From an uncultured Kouleothrix sp. (GTDB lineage: Bacteria; Chloroflexota; Chloroflexia; Chloroflexales; Roseiflexaceae): a stretch of 5,609 bases of DNA. The stretch covers positions 1 through 5,609 of the forward strand of contig CALLYN010000460.1 in assembly GCA_937858455.1 (NCBI GenBank). The letters run 5' to 3'. The stretch's first letter is position 1. Each line of letters starts with the position of its first letter. The position numbers were made by a program, and so were the translations under genes. The notes under the pieces were generated by a model. That model had not been told where the DNA came from, made no database searches, and was given only the letters and a program-made list of their open reading frames with translations. Shown piece by piece: positions 1 through 5,467 of this stretch.

Positions 1-42
1 GCCGGGCGCCGCACAAGAAAACACAAGTAATCAAACGGAGTT

Positions 43-60
43 GGTATAGCTCGTGATACC
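43..60 (-). terminator. weak hairpin downstream of the HEPN-like gene
   Basis: Read on the minus strand, GGTAT and ATACC form a 5-bp stem around an 8-nt loop, about 30 nt past the TAG stop of the HEPN-like gene. It is followed by a T-richer stretch down to about position 17, without a clean T-run. It is the only terminator-like structure before the window edge and could easily be chance. No gene is visible in 1-89. Confidence 0.2.
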
Positions 61-89
61 TACAGAAAGAGATCAAGCGGCGCGCGCAG

Positions 90-977
90 CTACAGCGCAA
101 ACAGTGCGGCGCGGCGCGACTCGTGTAGCAGCAGCGATACGACCGGGGCAAGCAGCGAAAACGCGCGGATGATCAGGATCGTATCGTCGATCGAGCCCTC
201 GGATTTGCCAAGGAAGTTCAGGTTCTGGCGGATCTGGTAGCAGTCCCACTTGATCACGCTGCGATACTTCGAGGCGCTGAACGGCAGCTCCGGGTCGATC
301 AGGTTGCCGGCGTCGTCGAGCGGCTTGACGATCCAGCTCTCGGCCTCGCGCGTCGGCTCCCACGTCGTCGCGTCGGCGCTCGTCTCGGTGACTTCGACCA
401 CGCCCTGCAAGAACGCCTCCATGTCCGTGAGGCTGTACTCGGCGGTGATGCCGTAGATCTCGCGCAGCTCGCGGCTGCTGCGCTCGATCATGCGGTTGAT
501 CGCGGCATTCGGCGTCTCGCCGTTCTTCAGCACCTTGATCTCGCGCAGGTTTGCGTCTTCGAGCAGCGGCGGGCTGAGCACGCGGGCGATCTTGGCGCGC
601 TCGTCTTCCAGCGGCGCGCGCGCGGGGCCGTTGCGCGCGAAATCGGTGTAGGCCGCGGCGGTATAGATGTGGTTGAACGCCTCCCATAGGATCGAGTACG
701 CCAGAAACAGCTGCACCGTGCGGTTGCCCATGGCGAAGGGCGCCTTGCGCGCGGCCAGCTTCTCGGGCTGCACGCTGAGCGTATCGTAGAGCGTGCTGGC
801 GGCGTGGAAATACTCGCGCGCCGTGATCAGGTACTGGCGGCGGATCTCTTCGATCGCCGCCTGCTGATCGGCGGCGACGCCCAGGCCCAGCCAGTGGCGC
901 TCTGCGAAGGCGCGCACCCGCTCTTTGCGCCGGCGCTCGACCGGGCTCGCATACTGATCAGGCGGCTCGACGCTCAT
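90..977 (-). CDS. HEPN-like helical protein, probable non-catalytic variant
   Basis: This 295-aa, predominantly helical, soluble protein has no signal peptide or membrane segment. The start at 977 is set by an AAGGTGGAG ribosome-binding site directly upstream; the open frame continues rightwards only as a shadow of the kinase gene. A first helical block lies at about residues 14-67. A second begins near residue 85 with an F-L-A-Y-x-x-L-W-E-A-F-N-x-x-Y pattern (91-105), which resembles the L-W-x-A-x-N helix of HEPN proteins. The C-terminal motif YQIRQNLNFLGKS (247-259), followed by a hydrophobic helix with an acidic start (DD near 265), matches the place where HEPN proteins carry R-X4-6-H (as in RNNLFHG or RSNLSHRGK). 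Here the Arg is present (R250), but the His position is Phe (F255) and no other His is near. HEPN domains are RNA-cleaving or RNA-binding modules in toxins, CRISPR effectors and stress proteins; loss of His suggests a binding role. It is last in the phosphatase-kinase cluster, 17 nt after the kinase stop, so it may be a kinase target. The coding call is firm; the family assignment is from motif recall only. Confidence 0.72.
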   Translation of the reverse strand: MSVEPPDQYASPVERRRKERVRAFAERHWLGLGVAADQQAAIEEIRRQYLITAREYFHAASTLYDTLSVQPEKLAARKAPFAMGNRTVQLFLAYSILWEAFNHIYTAAAYTDFARNGPARAPLEDERAKIARVLSPPLLEDANLREIKVLKNGETPNAAINRMIERSSRELREIYGITAEYSLTDMEAFLQGVVEVTETSADATTWEPTREAESWIVKPLDDAGNLIDPELPFSASKYRSVIKWDCYQIRQNLNFLGKSEGSIDDTILIIRAFSLLAPVVSLLLHESRRAALFAL

Positions 978-978
978 G

Positions 979-987
979 CTCCACCTT
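979..987 (-). promoter_or_regulatory. ribosome-binding site of the HEPN-like gene
   Basis: The minus strand reads AAGGTGGAG, then C and ATG. This near-consensus Shine-Dalgarno fixes the start at 977, inside the 17-nt gap after the kinase stop. Confidence 0.75.
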
Positions 988-994
988 CTTCCAT

Positions 995-1990
995 CTACCC
1001 GTGCAGCAGCTGCACCACCACGCCAAACAGCACCAGCCCCACCAGCACCGCTACTACGATCACCACTACCTGCCAGGTTGGCAGGCCCATCTGGCCGCCA
1101 ACCCCGCCGTTGCCAGCGCTGCGCTCTTGCTGCTCGCGCTCGGCGCGCAGCGCCGGGGCGTCGATCTGATCCGGGTGCTGCAGCGCGTCGGCGAAGGCGC
1201 GCATCGAAGGCCAGCGCGCGTCGGGGCTGCGCCGGATGGCTTTCATCACGGTTTCTTCGAGCGCAGGCGGCACGTGCCCGGCGAACTGGCCCAGCGGCGG
1301 CGGGCTGGCCGTCACGTGCTGGCTCATCACCACCAGCGCGTTGTCGCCCTCGTAGGGCAGCCGGCCCGTCAGGCACTCGTAGGCGATCATGCCGAGCGCG
1401 TAAATGTCGGTGCGCTGGTCGCCGCGGTTGCCCTTGATCTGCTCGGGCGCCATGTAATCGGGCGTGCCGACCTGCGACGACATCTGGCCCCACGTGACGC
1501 GCCGCGAACCCTCGACAAACGCAATGCCGAAGTCCATCACCTTGGCGTGCCACTGCGGCGTCACGATCACATTCTCGGGCTTGAGGTCGCGATGAAACAC
1601 GTGATGCTCGTGCGCGTACGCCAGCGCCTCGGCGATCTGCACGCACAGCCGCACCGCGCGCTCGATCGGCAGCCGGCGCTCTTTGCGCAGCACGTCGCGC
1701 AGCGTCACGCCATCCACATACTCCAGCACCAGGTATGGATCGAGCTGGTTGCCCGCCAGCTCGTACAGCTTCTGTATGTTCGGGTGCGTCAGCCGCTCGC
1801 CGATCTGGATCTCGCGGCGGAAACGCTCGTACGTGGCCGGGTCGCCGGCCATGTCTTCGTGCGGAAACTTGAGCACCACTTCACGCTGGTGCTGCGGGTC
1901 GTGGGCGCGATACACTTCGCTCATCCCGCCGTGGCCGAGCTTATGCACGACGGTGTACCGGTCGATCCGCTCACCTGGCTGCAACATCAT
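995..1990 (-). CDS. tail-anchored Hanks-type Ser/Thr protein kinase
   Basis: This 331-aa eukaryotic-type protein kinase phosphorylates Ser/Thr on proteins using ATP. The kinase domain covers about residues 11-272 and carries every key motif: Gly-rich loop GHGGMSEV (19-26), ATP-anchoring Lys in VVLK (K41), helix-C Glu (E60), catalytic loop HRDLKPEN (133-140), DFG (153-155), and APE (181-183) after an activation loop with T166, S171, S172 and T176 as possible autophosphorylation sites. It is therefore expected to be an active RD kinase. A short linker rich in charged residues and glycine leads to one membrane helix at about 307-328, and only a few residues follow. The protein is thus anchored in the inner membrane with the kinase in the cytoplasm and has no PASTA or other external sensor, unlike typical PknB proteins. 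Two adjacent ATGs (1990, 1987) are possible starts, with only a weak AGTAGG upstream. The gene starts 17 nt after the PP2C stop and ends 17 nt before the HEPN-like gene, so translation is probably linked to its neighbours. Confidence 0.95.
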   Translation of the reverse strand: MMLQPGERIDRYTVVHKLGHGGMSEVYRAHDPQHQREVVLKFPHEDMAGDPATYERFRREIQIGERLTHPNIQKLYELAGNQLDPYLVLEYVDGVTLRDVLRKERRLPIERAVRLCVQIAEALAYAHEHHVFHRDLKPENVIVTPQWHAKVMDFGIAFVEGSRRVTWGQMSSQVGTPDYMAPEQIKGNRGDQRTDIYALGMIAYECLTGRLPYEGDNALVVMSQHVTASPPPLGQFAGHVPPALEETVMKAIRRSPDARWPSMRAFADALQHPDQIDAPALRAEREQQERSAGNGGVGGQMGLPTWQVVVIVVAVLVGLVLFGVVVQLLHG

Positions 1991-2007
1991 AGTAGCCTAC
2001 TGGGCGC

Positions 2008-2835
2008 TCAAACCAGCGCGCTGCCAATCAGGTTCAATGTGCGCCGAAAGAAGCCGTTCTTGCGCGCCGACTGATCGGGTTGGTTGCCGGGCAATTCTAC
2101 CACTTTTATGACCTGCACCGACAGGTTATCGTCGGTGCCGCGCTCGAGCGCCAGCGCTACCAGCTGTTGGCATGCCTCGGCGGCGCTGTCGGCCTGCAGC
2201 GCCGCGGCGATCTCGGCCGGCGCGAGCGGCTCCCACAGCCCATCCGTGCAGAGCACAAAGCCGTCGCCGGCCTGCAGCGGCTCGCTGCGAAAGTCGATCT
2301 GGGTCATCAGGTCGTTTCCCAGGCTGCGCGTGATGATGTGGCGCCGTGGGTGGCGCTGCGCTTCTTCGGGGCTCAGGATCTGCATGCGCACCAGCTCGGC
2401 CACTTCCGAGTGATCGCGGGTGAGCTGCTGCGCTACCGCGCCGCGCACCTGGTAGATCCGCGTGTCGCCGACGTGGCCGATGTGCAGCTGCCCGCCCACT
2501 AGCGCTAGCGCCGAAAGTGTGGTGGACATGCGCCGGTAGGCCGGGTTCGCCAGGCCCATGTCGCAGATGTACAGGTTTGTCTGCTTGAACGCGCGCTGCA
2601 GCGCCGACAGCGGGCTTTTCCCGCCGCCGTAATACAGCGCTGCCAGCTTCTCGGCGCTGTGCTGGCTGGCGACTTCGCCCGCGCGGCCGCCGCCAACGCC
2701 GTCGGCAATCGCAAACAAGCAGCCCTTCTGCGCCAGTATGGCTGGGTCTGCTGGGATGTGCGCGGCGATAAAGTCTTCGTTGTTGTCGCGAACCGGGCCT
2801 TGCTCGCTGAGGCCGGCGTAGTCAAGCGTGATCAT
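2008..2835 (-). CDS. PP2C-family Ser/Thr protein phosphatase
   Basis: This 275-aa metal-dependent phosphatase (PPM/PP2C, bacterial Stp/PrpC type) removes phosphate from Ser/Thr and is the expected antagonist of the adjacent kinase. Motifs appear in the family order: RDNNED (16-21), FAIADGVGGGRAGE (41-54, metal-binding Asp45-Gly46), MSTTL (103-107), GHVGDTRIY (120-128), LTRDHS (138-143), ITRSLG (168-173), LCTDGLWE (195-202) and GTDDNLS (233-239, metal-binding Asp). All metal ligands expected for an active two-metal PP2C look present. After the domain, an extra tail of about 25 residues ends in a basic/hydrophobic stretch (RKNGFFRRTLNLIGSALV) that could be an amphipathic, membrane-touching helix; this is inference. 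The ATG at 2835 is chosen because the family domain begins right there (MITLDYAGLSEQG). A longer in-frame reading from a TTG at 2922 would add 29 Arg-rich residues that run through a perfect hairpin and have no Shine-Dalgarno, so it is unlikely. The ribosome-binding site at the chosen start is weak. Confidence 0.94.
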   Translation of the reverse strand: MITLDYAGLSEQGPVRDNNEDFIAAHIPADPAILAQKGCLFAIADGVGGGRAGEVASQHSAEKLAALYYGGGKSPLSALQRAFKQTNLYICDMGLANPAYRRMSTTLSALALVGGQLHIGHVGDTRIYQVRGAVAQQLTRDHSEVAELVRMQILSPEEAQRHPRRHIITRSLGNDLMTQIDFRSEPLQAGDGFVLCTDGLWEPLAPAEIAAALQADSAAEACQQLVALALERGTDDNLSVQVIKVVELPGNQPDQSARKNGFFRRTLNLIGSALV

Positions 2836-2873
2836 GCACACTCGGTCGGGCAGAAATGCGGGCGTACGTGTCG

Positions 2874-2915
2874 TGGTTCTCCGCGCTCTGCACTGCGGCC
2901 GGGCGCGGAGAACCA
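2874..2915 (-). terminator. 13-bp hairpin between permease and phosphatase genes
   Basis: Arms 2874-2886 (TGGTTCTCCGCGC) and 2903-2915 are perfect inverted repeats of 13 bp with a 16-nt loop. The hairpin lies 37 nt downstream of the permease stop and about 40 nt before the phosphatase ATG. No T-run follows on the minus strand, so it is not a textbook intrinsic terminator. It could act as an RNA-stabilising 3' hairpin, a Rho-linked terminator, or an attenuator setting phosphatase-kinase expression below that of the permease. Loop bases 2890-2896 (GCACTGC) are also complementary to 2923-2929, so a pseudoknot is possible. Confidence 0.5.
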
Positions 2916-2927
2916 TTCGCAAGCAGT

Positions 2928-2941
2928 GCGGCGCGCGCCGC
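2928..2941. repeat. 14-nt perfect GC palindrome after the permease stop
   Basis: GCGGCGCGCGCCGC reads the same on both strands, 11 nt past the permease stop. It is a pure G/C run in a GC-rich genome, so chance is quite possible. It sits next to the 13-bp hairpin and shares two bases with the segment complementary to its loop. Confidence 0.3.
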
Positions 2942-2952
2942 CAGGCGCCGCG

Positions 2953-4557
2953 CTAGGGCGCCGGCAGCAGCACGCGCTGGCGGCGGCCGGTGTTGATCAC
3001 AATATAGACGATGCTGACGATCGCCCACGCCGCGGCCACGCCCAGCGCGATGTAGCCCTCTTTCGAGCTGTCGCCGCCGGCCGCAAACGCGAGGTAGAAG
3101 ATCGTGATCACCATCAGCACGTTGGTAAGCAGGCCCAGCACCGGGATGATCACGTGCAGGAAGATGTTGCGGTCGGGCCGGCCGTTGAAGGCGATGATCG
3201 TCCAGATGCAGATCAGGCCATAGAGAATGAACGTGCCCAGGTTGCTGGCAATGCCCAGGCCGGTCTGCGTCACAATGCTGTACACGCCCACCGCGCCGAT
3301 CAGCGCCGAGATGCCCACCAGCATCCAGGTGGCCGCCGAGGGCGTGGCGAACCTGCCGTGCATCAGGCCGAGGATCTCGGGCATCTCCTGGTCTTTCGCC
3401 ATTGCGTAGCTGACGCGCACGGCGGTGTTGATGCACGAGAGCGTCGTGCCGAAGATCGCCAGCGCCACGGTGATGGCCATCGTCACCGCCAGGCCGAAGC
3501 CAATGCCGCCCAGCAGCGTATCGCCGAACAGCCGGATCATATCGCCCACCGGTGCCTGCGAGTGCGCGGCGGCAGCCATGCCCACGTACGTCACCGCCGC
3601 GCCGCTCGCGTCGGTGCCCTGCACCACCAGCTTGTCCGATACCGCGAAGTTCGCCGCGAAGTAGCCGATCACATAGGCGAACAGGCCCTGGATGATCAGC
3701 GAAAGCAGCACGCCGCGCGGCACGCTGTGCTTGGGGTTCTTGGCCTCGGCGCCCAGCGCGGTGCAGCTCTCGAAGCCCACCAGGATCAGGATCGCCAGCG
3801 TCGACTGAAATAGCACGCTGCTCAGCGAGTGCGGGATGAGGATGGAGCCGACCGTCGCGTGGCCCACCTGCGTGCCGTCGGCCAGCGCGCCAAAGGTCGC
3901 GCCGTCGGGGTTCTTCAGCCGGTAGATGATCGCTAGCGCGGAGAACACCACCAGCGACGTCAGCTGCACGACGTTGATGATCAGGTTGGTGAGCGTCGAG
4001 CCATTGATGCCGCGCACTGCCACAAAGCCAACCCCCAGCGCGAAGAGGATCGCCACGCCAATGTTCACCACCAGCGGCAGGCCGGGGTTGCCGCTGCCGT
4101 CGGTGGCGCCGAACAGGCCGGCGATGTAGCTCACCAGAATAGCCATGAACGTGACCATCACGCCGGGGTACACCCAGTAGAACAGGTGCGCCGCCCAGCC
4201 GGTCACCAGCTTCGAGCCGCGCGCCCAGCGGTGGTGCTGGCTCTCCTCTTTGTCGAGAAACGTCTTCTCGGCGAAATAGTACGCGCTGCCGTAGCCGGCC
4301 TCGGGGTAGATCTTCGCCATCTGCGAGTAGGACAGCGCCGTCAGAAACGCGATGATCAGCGCGAACACCATCCCTTGCCACATGTCAAAGCCGGTGGTGG
4401 AGCCATCCGGGCCGGATTGCGCCGCCTGCAGCTGAAAGGTGATCCACAAGAACGCGCCGGGCGCGATCAGCGCCATGGCATTGATCGTGACACCCGTCAG
4501 GCCGAGTGTGCGTTTCGGCCCAGAGTCAGCCACATCTTGCTCAGAAGCGTTCGCCAT
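2953..4557 (-). CDS. APC-superfamily amino acid permease
   Basis: This 534-aa polytopic inner-membrane transporter is expected to import amino acids or related amines by cation- or exchange-coupled transport. The sequence is a run of about 12 hydrophobic helices. The first contains the unwound-helix motif around A32-P33-G34 (LIAPGAF). YPEAGYGSAYYFAE (84-97) matches the conserved P-x-A-G-x-x-x-Y region after helix 2. GFESCTALGAEAKNP (261-275) is the helix-6 and following-loop motif of the APC family (GFE then E-x-K-N-P). A hydrophilic insert rich in charged residues (about 98-118) lies between helices 2 and 3. The length fits the longer family members. The start at 4557 is preferred because GGAGG lies 6 nt upstream; an in-frame ATG at 4590 would place that GGAGG inside the coding region and adds residues unlike a permease N-terminus. 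The substrate cannot be read from sequence. It is divergent from the double-HTH gene and upstream of the phosphatase-kinase cluster, which may be co-transcribed if RNA polymerase passes the hairpin at 2874-2915. Confidence 0.93.
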   Translation of the reverse strand: MANASEQDVADSGPKRTLGLTGVTINAMALIAPGAFLWITFQLQAAQSGPDGSTTGFDMWQGMVFALIIAFLTALSYSQMAKIYPEAGYGSAYYFAEKTFLDKEESQHHRWARGSKLVTGWAAHLFYWVYPGVMVTFMAILVSYIAGLFGATDGSGNPGLPLVVNIGVAILFALGVGFVAVRGINGSTLTNLIINVVQLTSLVVFSALAIIYRLKNPDGATFGALADGTQVGHATVGSILIPHSLSSVLFQSTLAILILVGFESCTALGAEAKNPKHSVPRGVLLSLIIQGLFAYVIGYFAANFAVSDKLVVQGTDASGAAVTYVGMAAAAHSQAPVGDMIRLFGDTLLGGIGFGLAVTMAITVALAIFGTTLSCINTAVRVSYAMAKDQEMPEILGLMHGRFATPSAATWMLVGISALIGAVGVYSIVTQTGLGIASNLGTFILYGLICIWTIIAFNGRPDRNIFLHVIIPVLGLLTNVLMVITIFYLAFAAGGDSSKEGYIALGVAAAWAIVSIVYIVINTGRRQRVLLPAP

Positions 4558-4563
4558 TGCAAG

Positions 4564-4568
4564 CCTCC
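4564..4568 (-). promoter_or_regulatory. ribosome-binding site of the permease gene
   Basis: The minus strand reads GGAGG, then six bases (CTTGCA), then ATG at 4557. This strong site decides the permease start against the upstream in-frame ATG at 4590. Confidence 0.8.
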
Positions 4569-4685
4569 ATGTCTTCGCGATGATACTCAACTGCCGAGCA
4601 TACGCTAGCAGCGCAGCTCACTGTCGGCTGCACTGCCCTGGCGCTCGCACTCGGAGCAGCAAATAGTTAAGAGTGGTTTACGGTT

Positions 4686-4714
4686 ATGATAGTGAACATT
4701 GCCGGATCTGCCTA
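4686..4714 (-). promoter_or_regulatory. candidate sigma-70-type promoter of the permease
   Basis: On the minus strand a -35-like TAGGCA (4714-4709, four of six to TTGACA) stands exactly 17 nt before a -10-like TATCAT (4691-4686, five of six to TATAAT). Transcription would begin near 4679, giving a leader of about 120 nt before the permease ATG. It lies in the most AT-rich part of the window. The prediction is by eye and unproven. Confidence 0.4.
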
Positions 4715-4807
4715 GCCACCAATGATCCAAACATCGTGCCCGGCAAATCGTCGGAAGATCTAATACACGGGTGAATATTTTCGCGCCCAAAAAATGCCGA
4801 AAACCCT

Positions 4808-4813
4808 TATACT
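4808..4813 (+). promoter_or_regulatory. candidate -10 element of the double-HTH gene
   Basis: TATACT matches TATAAT at five of six positions and would place the transcription start near 4820, about 56 nt before the ATG. No recognisable -35 hexamer stands at 16-18 nt upstream. A second, poorer -10-like TATGCT is at 4833-4838. The call rests on a single hexamer. Confidence 0.25.
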
Positions 4814-4875
4814 TTCCAAATGCAAAAGCTGCTATGCTTGGCACAAAGGCGTTTCAGCAACGCGCGGAGAGGCGC

Positions 4876-5241
4876 ATGCCAAAGATCGACCCTGCGATAC
4901 TCGTACGCCTGTATGTCGACGAGCAGCTTTCTATTCGCCGCATTTCAGATCAATTGCATATCGCGCCGCGCACCGTGCACGACGCGCTGATCCGCAACCG
5001 CATTCCGCGCCGCGAGGCGTGGCAGCGTGTTCCCGCTCCCGACGCCGCCGGTGCGGGCCAATCGCCGCTCGATGCCGCGCTGCTCCAGCGGCTGTATGTC
5101 GATGAGCAGCGCTCGCTTGGCGAAATTGCACAGATTGTCGGCGTGTGCGCCACCACGGTGTATAAGGCGCTGGTGCGCTTCGGCATCCCGCGCCGCGCGC
5201 GCGGCCGGCCGCACAAGCCTGCCCCGCGCGATCCGGCATAG
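4876..5241 (+). CDS. tandem double helix-turn-helix protein with AT-hook-like tail
   Basis: This 121-aa basic protein is a likely DNA-binding regulator. It consists of two homologous units, residues 4-46 and 65-107, identical at about 21 of 43 positions. Each has the pattern L-x-x-L-x-x-R-L-Y-V-D-E-Q-x-S, then I-x-x-x-x-x-x-x-x-T-V-x-x-A-L-x-R, ending I-P-R-R. That is the layout of a resolvase- or transposase-type HTH (LYVDEQxSxxxIA as helices 1-2, TVxxAL in the recognition helix). The linker (47-64) is Ala/Pro/Gly-rich. The C-terminus has R-x-R-G-R-P (107-112) followed by Lys/Pro, an AT-hook-like minor-groove motif. No enzymatic domain is present, so it is not itself a recombinase. The start at 4876 is chosen for the GGAGAGG just upstream (4866-4872). 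A GTG at 4771 would add 35 residues across promoter-like DNA. Being divergent from the permease, it may regulate that gene and itself; this is inference. I do not recognise a named family. Confidence 0.82.
   Translation: MPKIDPAILVRLYVDEQLSIRRISDQLHIAPRTVHDALIRNRIPRREAWQRVPAPDAAGAGQSPLDAALLQRLYVDEQRSLGEIAQIVGVCATTVYKALVRFGIPRRARGRPHKPAPRDPA
4885..5013 (+). repeat. first copy of internal HTH repeat
   Basis: It encodes residues 4-46 of the double-HTH protein. It is homologous to the second copy 183 nt downstream. The best-kept stretch at DNA level is CTGTATGTCGACGAGCAG (4909-4926), which differs from the second copy by one base. Confidence 0.7.
5068..5196 (+). repeat. second copy of internal HTH repeat
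   Basis: It encodes residues 65-107 of the double-HTH protein, with the same 43-residue length as the first copy and no gap needed to align them. About half of the amino acids are identical. This points to an in-gene duplication followed by divergence, mostly in the recognition-helix region. Confidence 0.7.
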
Positions 5242-5273
5242 CGCGCAGCGTGCAGGGCGATCGAGCGTGGGGC
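5221..5273 (+). terminator. GC-rich hairpin overlapping the end of the double-HTH gene
   Basis: Arms 5221-5233 (GCCCCGCGCGATC) and 5259-5273 pair as nine bp (one G-U), a two-base bulge and four bp, around a 25-nt loop that contains the TAG stop (5239-5241). No T-run follows, so termination would be non-canonical. Codon bias alone can create GC stems, so confidence is low. Confidence 0.3.
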
Positions 5274-5467
5274 CTAGAGCAATACGCCATCCCGATGCGC
5301 CCCAGCCACATCCCACCGGCGCTCTTGCTGTGCCCTTGGCGCATTGCACCGCCAGCGAAGTTTCCCCGTAGCTCAGCGCCGCGGCAAGCGACGCCTCACT
5401 CCCTCAACGACAATCGCCGATACAGGGCCACAGCAAGCCAAGCTTTGTTCAGCACGGCAGTGTATGT
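5274..5467. other. non-coding stretch, no gene recognised
   Basis: No frame in this stretch looks like a gene. There is a modest inverted repeat, CGATGCGCC/GGCGCATTG (5293-5301 and 5338-5346, one G-U), and a distant 9-nt pair, CTTGCTGTG/CACAGCAAG (5324-5332 and 5429-5437). From about 5440 the sequence begins to resemble a decayed unit of the tandem repeat to its right. Confidence 0.5.

Larger units (their letters stand above)
4558..4875. promoter_or_regulatory. divergent intergenic control region
   Basis: These 318 bp between the divergent permease and double-HTH genes hold no convincing gene. The central part (about 4660-4860) is clearly more AT-rich than the flanks, as expected for promoters. 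Besides the promoter candidates, it has a 7-bp inverted repeat TTGCCGG/CCGGCAA (4699-4705 and 4740-4746) and a TTTTCG/CGAAAA pair (4778-4783 and 4798-4803) with GGG/CCC outside it (4769-4771 and 4804-4806, interrupted by a 6-nt bulge). Either could be an operator, but both are short. Confidence 0.6.

Noticed and set aside
978..1646. Open minus-strand frame continuous with the HEPN-like gene, giving a 518-residue reading
   Set aside because: This part overlaps the kinase gene in another frame, is Arg/Ala-rich without motifs, and the strong ribosome-binding site at 979-987 marks the real start.
1001..2074. Long plus-strand open frame of 357 codons opposite the kinase
   Set aside because: Its translation is His/Arg/Ala-rich, typical of antisense frames in GC-rich genes. 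The minus strand carries every kinase motif.
2659..3813. Plus-strand open frame of 384 codons opposite the phosphatase and permease
   Set aside because: It is extremely rich in His, Arg, Asp and Gln, crosses two real genes and their gap, and has no domain pattern.
2822..4381. Second minus-strand frame of 519 codons over the permease
   Set aside because: It is a frame-shifted shadow of the permease with Arg/Gly/His-rich sequence and no hydrophobic helices; the permease frame has clear membrane helices and APC motifs.
4605..4844. 79-codon minus-strand frame in the divergent region
   Set aside because: It has no ribosome-binding site or recognisable motif, and it covers the AT-rich promoter region. 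It is probably chance.
4771..4875. GTG-start extension of the double-HTH protein
   Set aside because: It adds 35 residues outside the repeat structure, crosses the candidate -10, and lacks a good ribosome-binding site, whereas the ATG at 4876 has one.
5366..5400. CCCCGTAGCTCAG resembling the 5' end and D-arm of a tRNA
   Set aside because: No matching D-stem, anticodon arm, T-arm sequence or acceptor complement follows.
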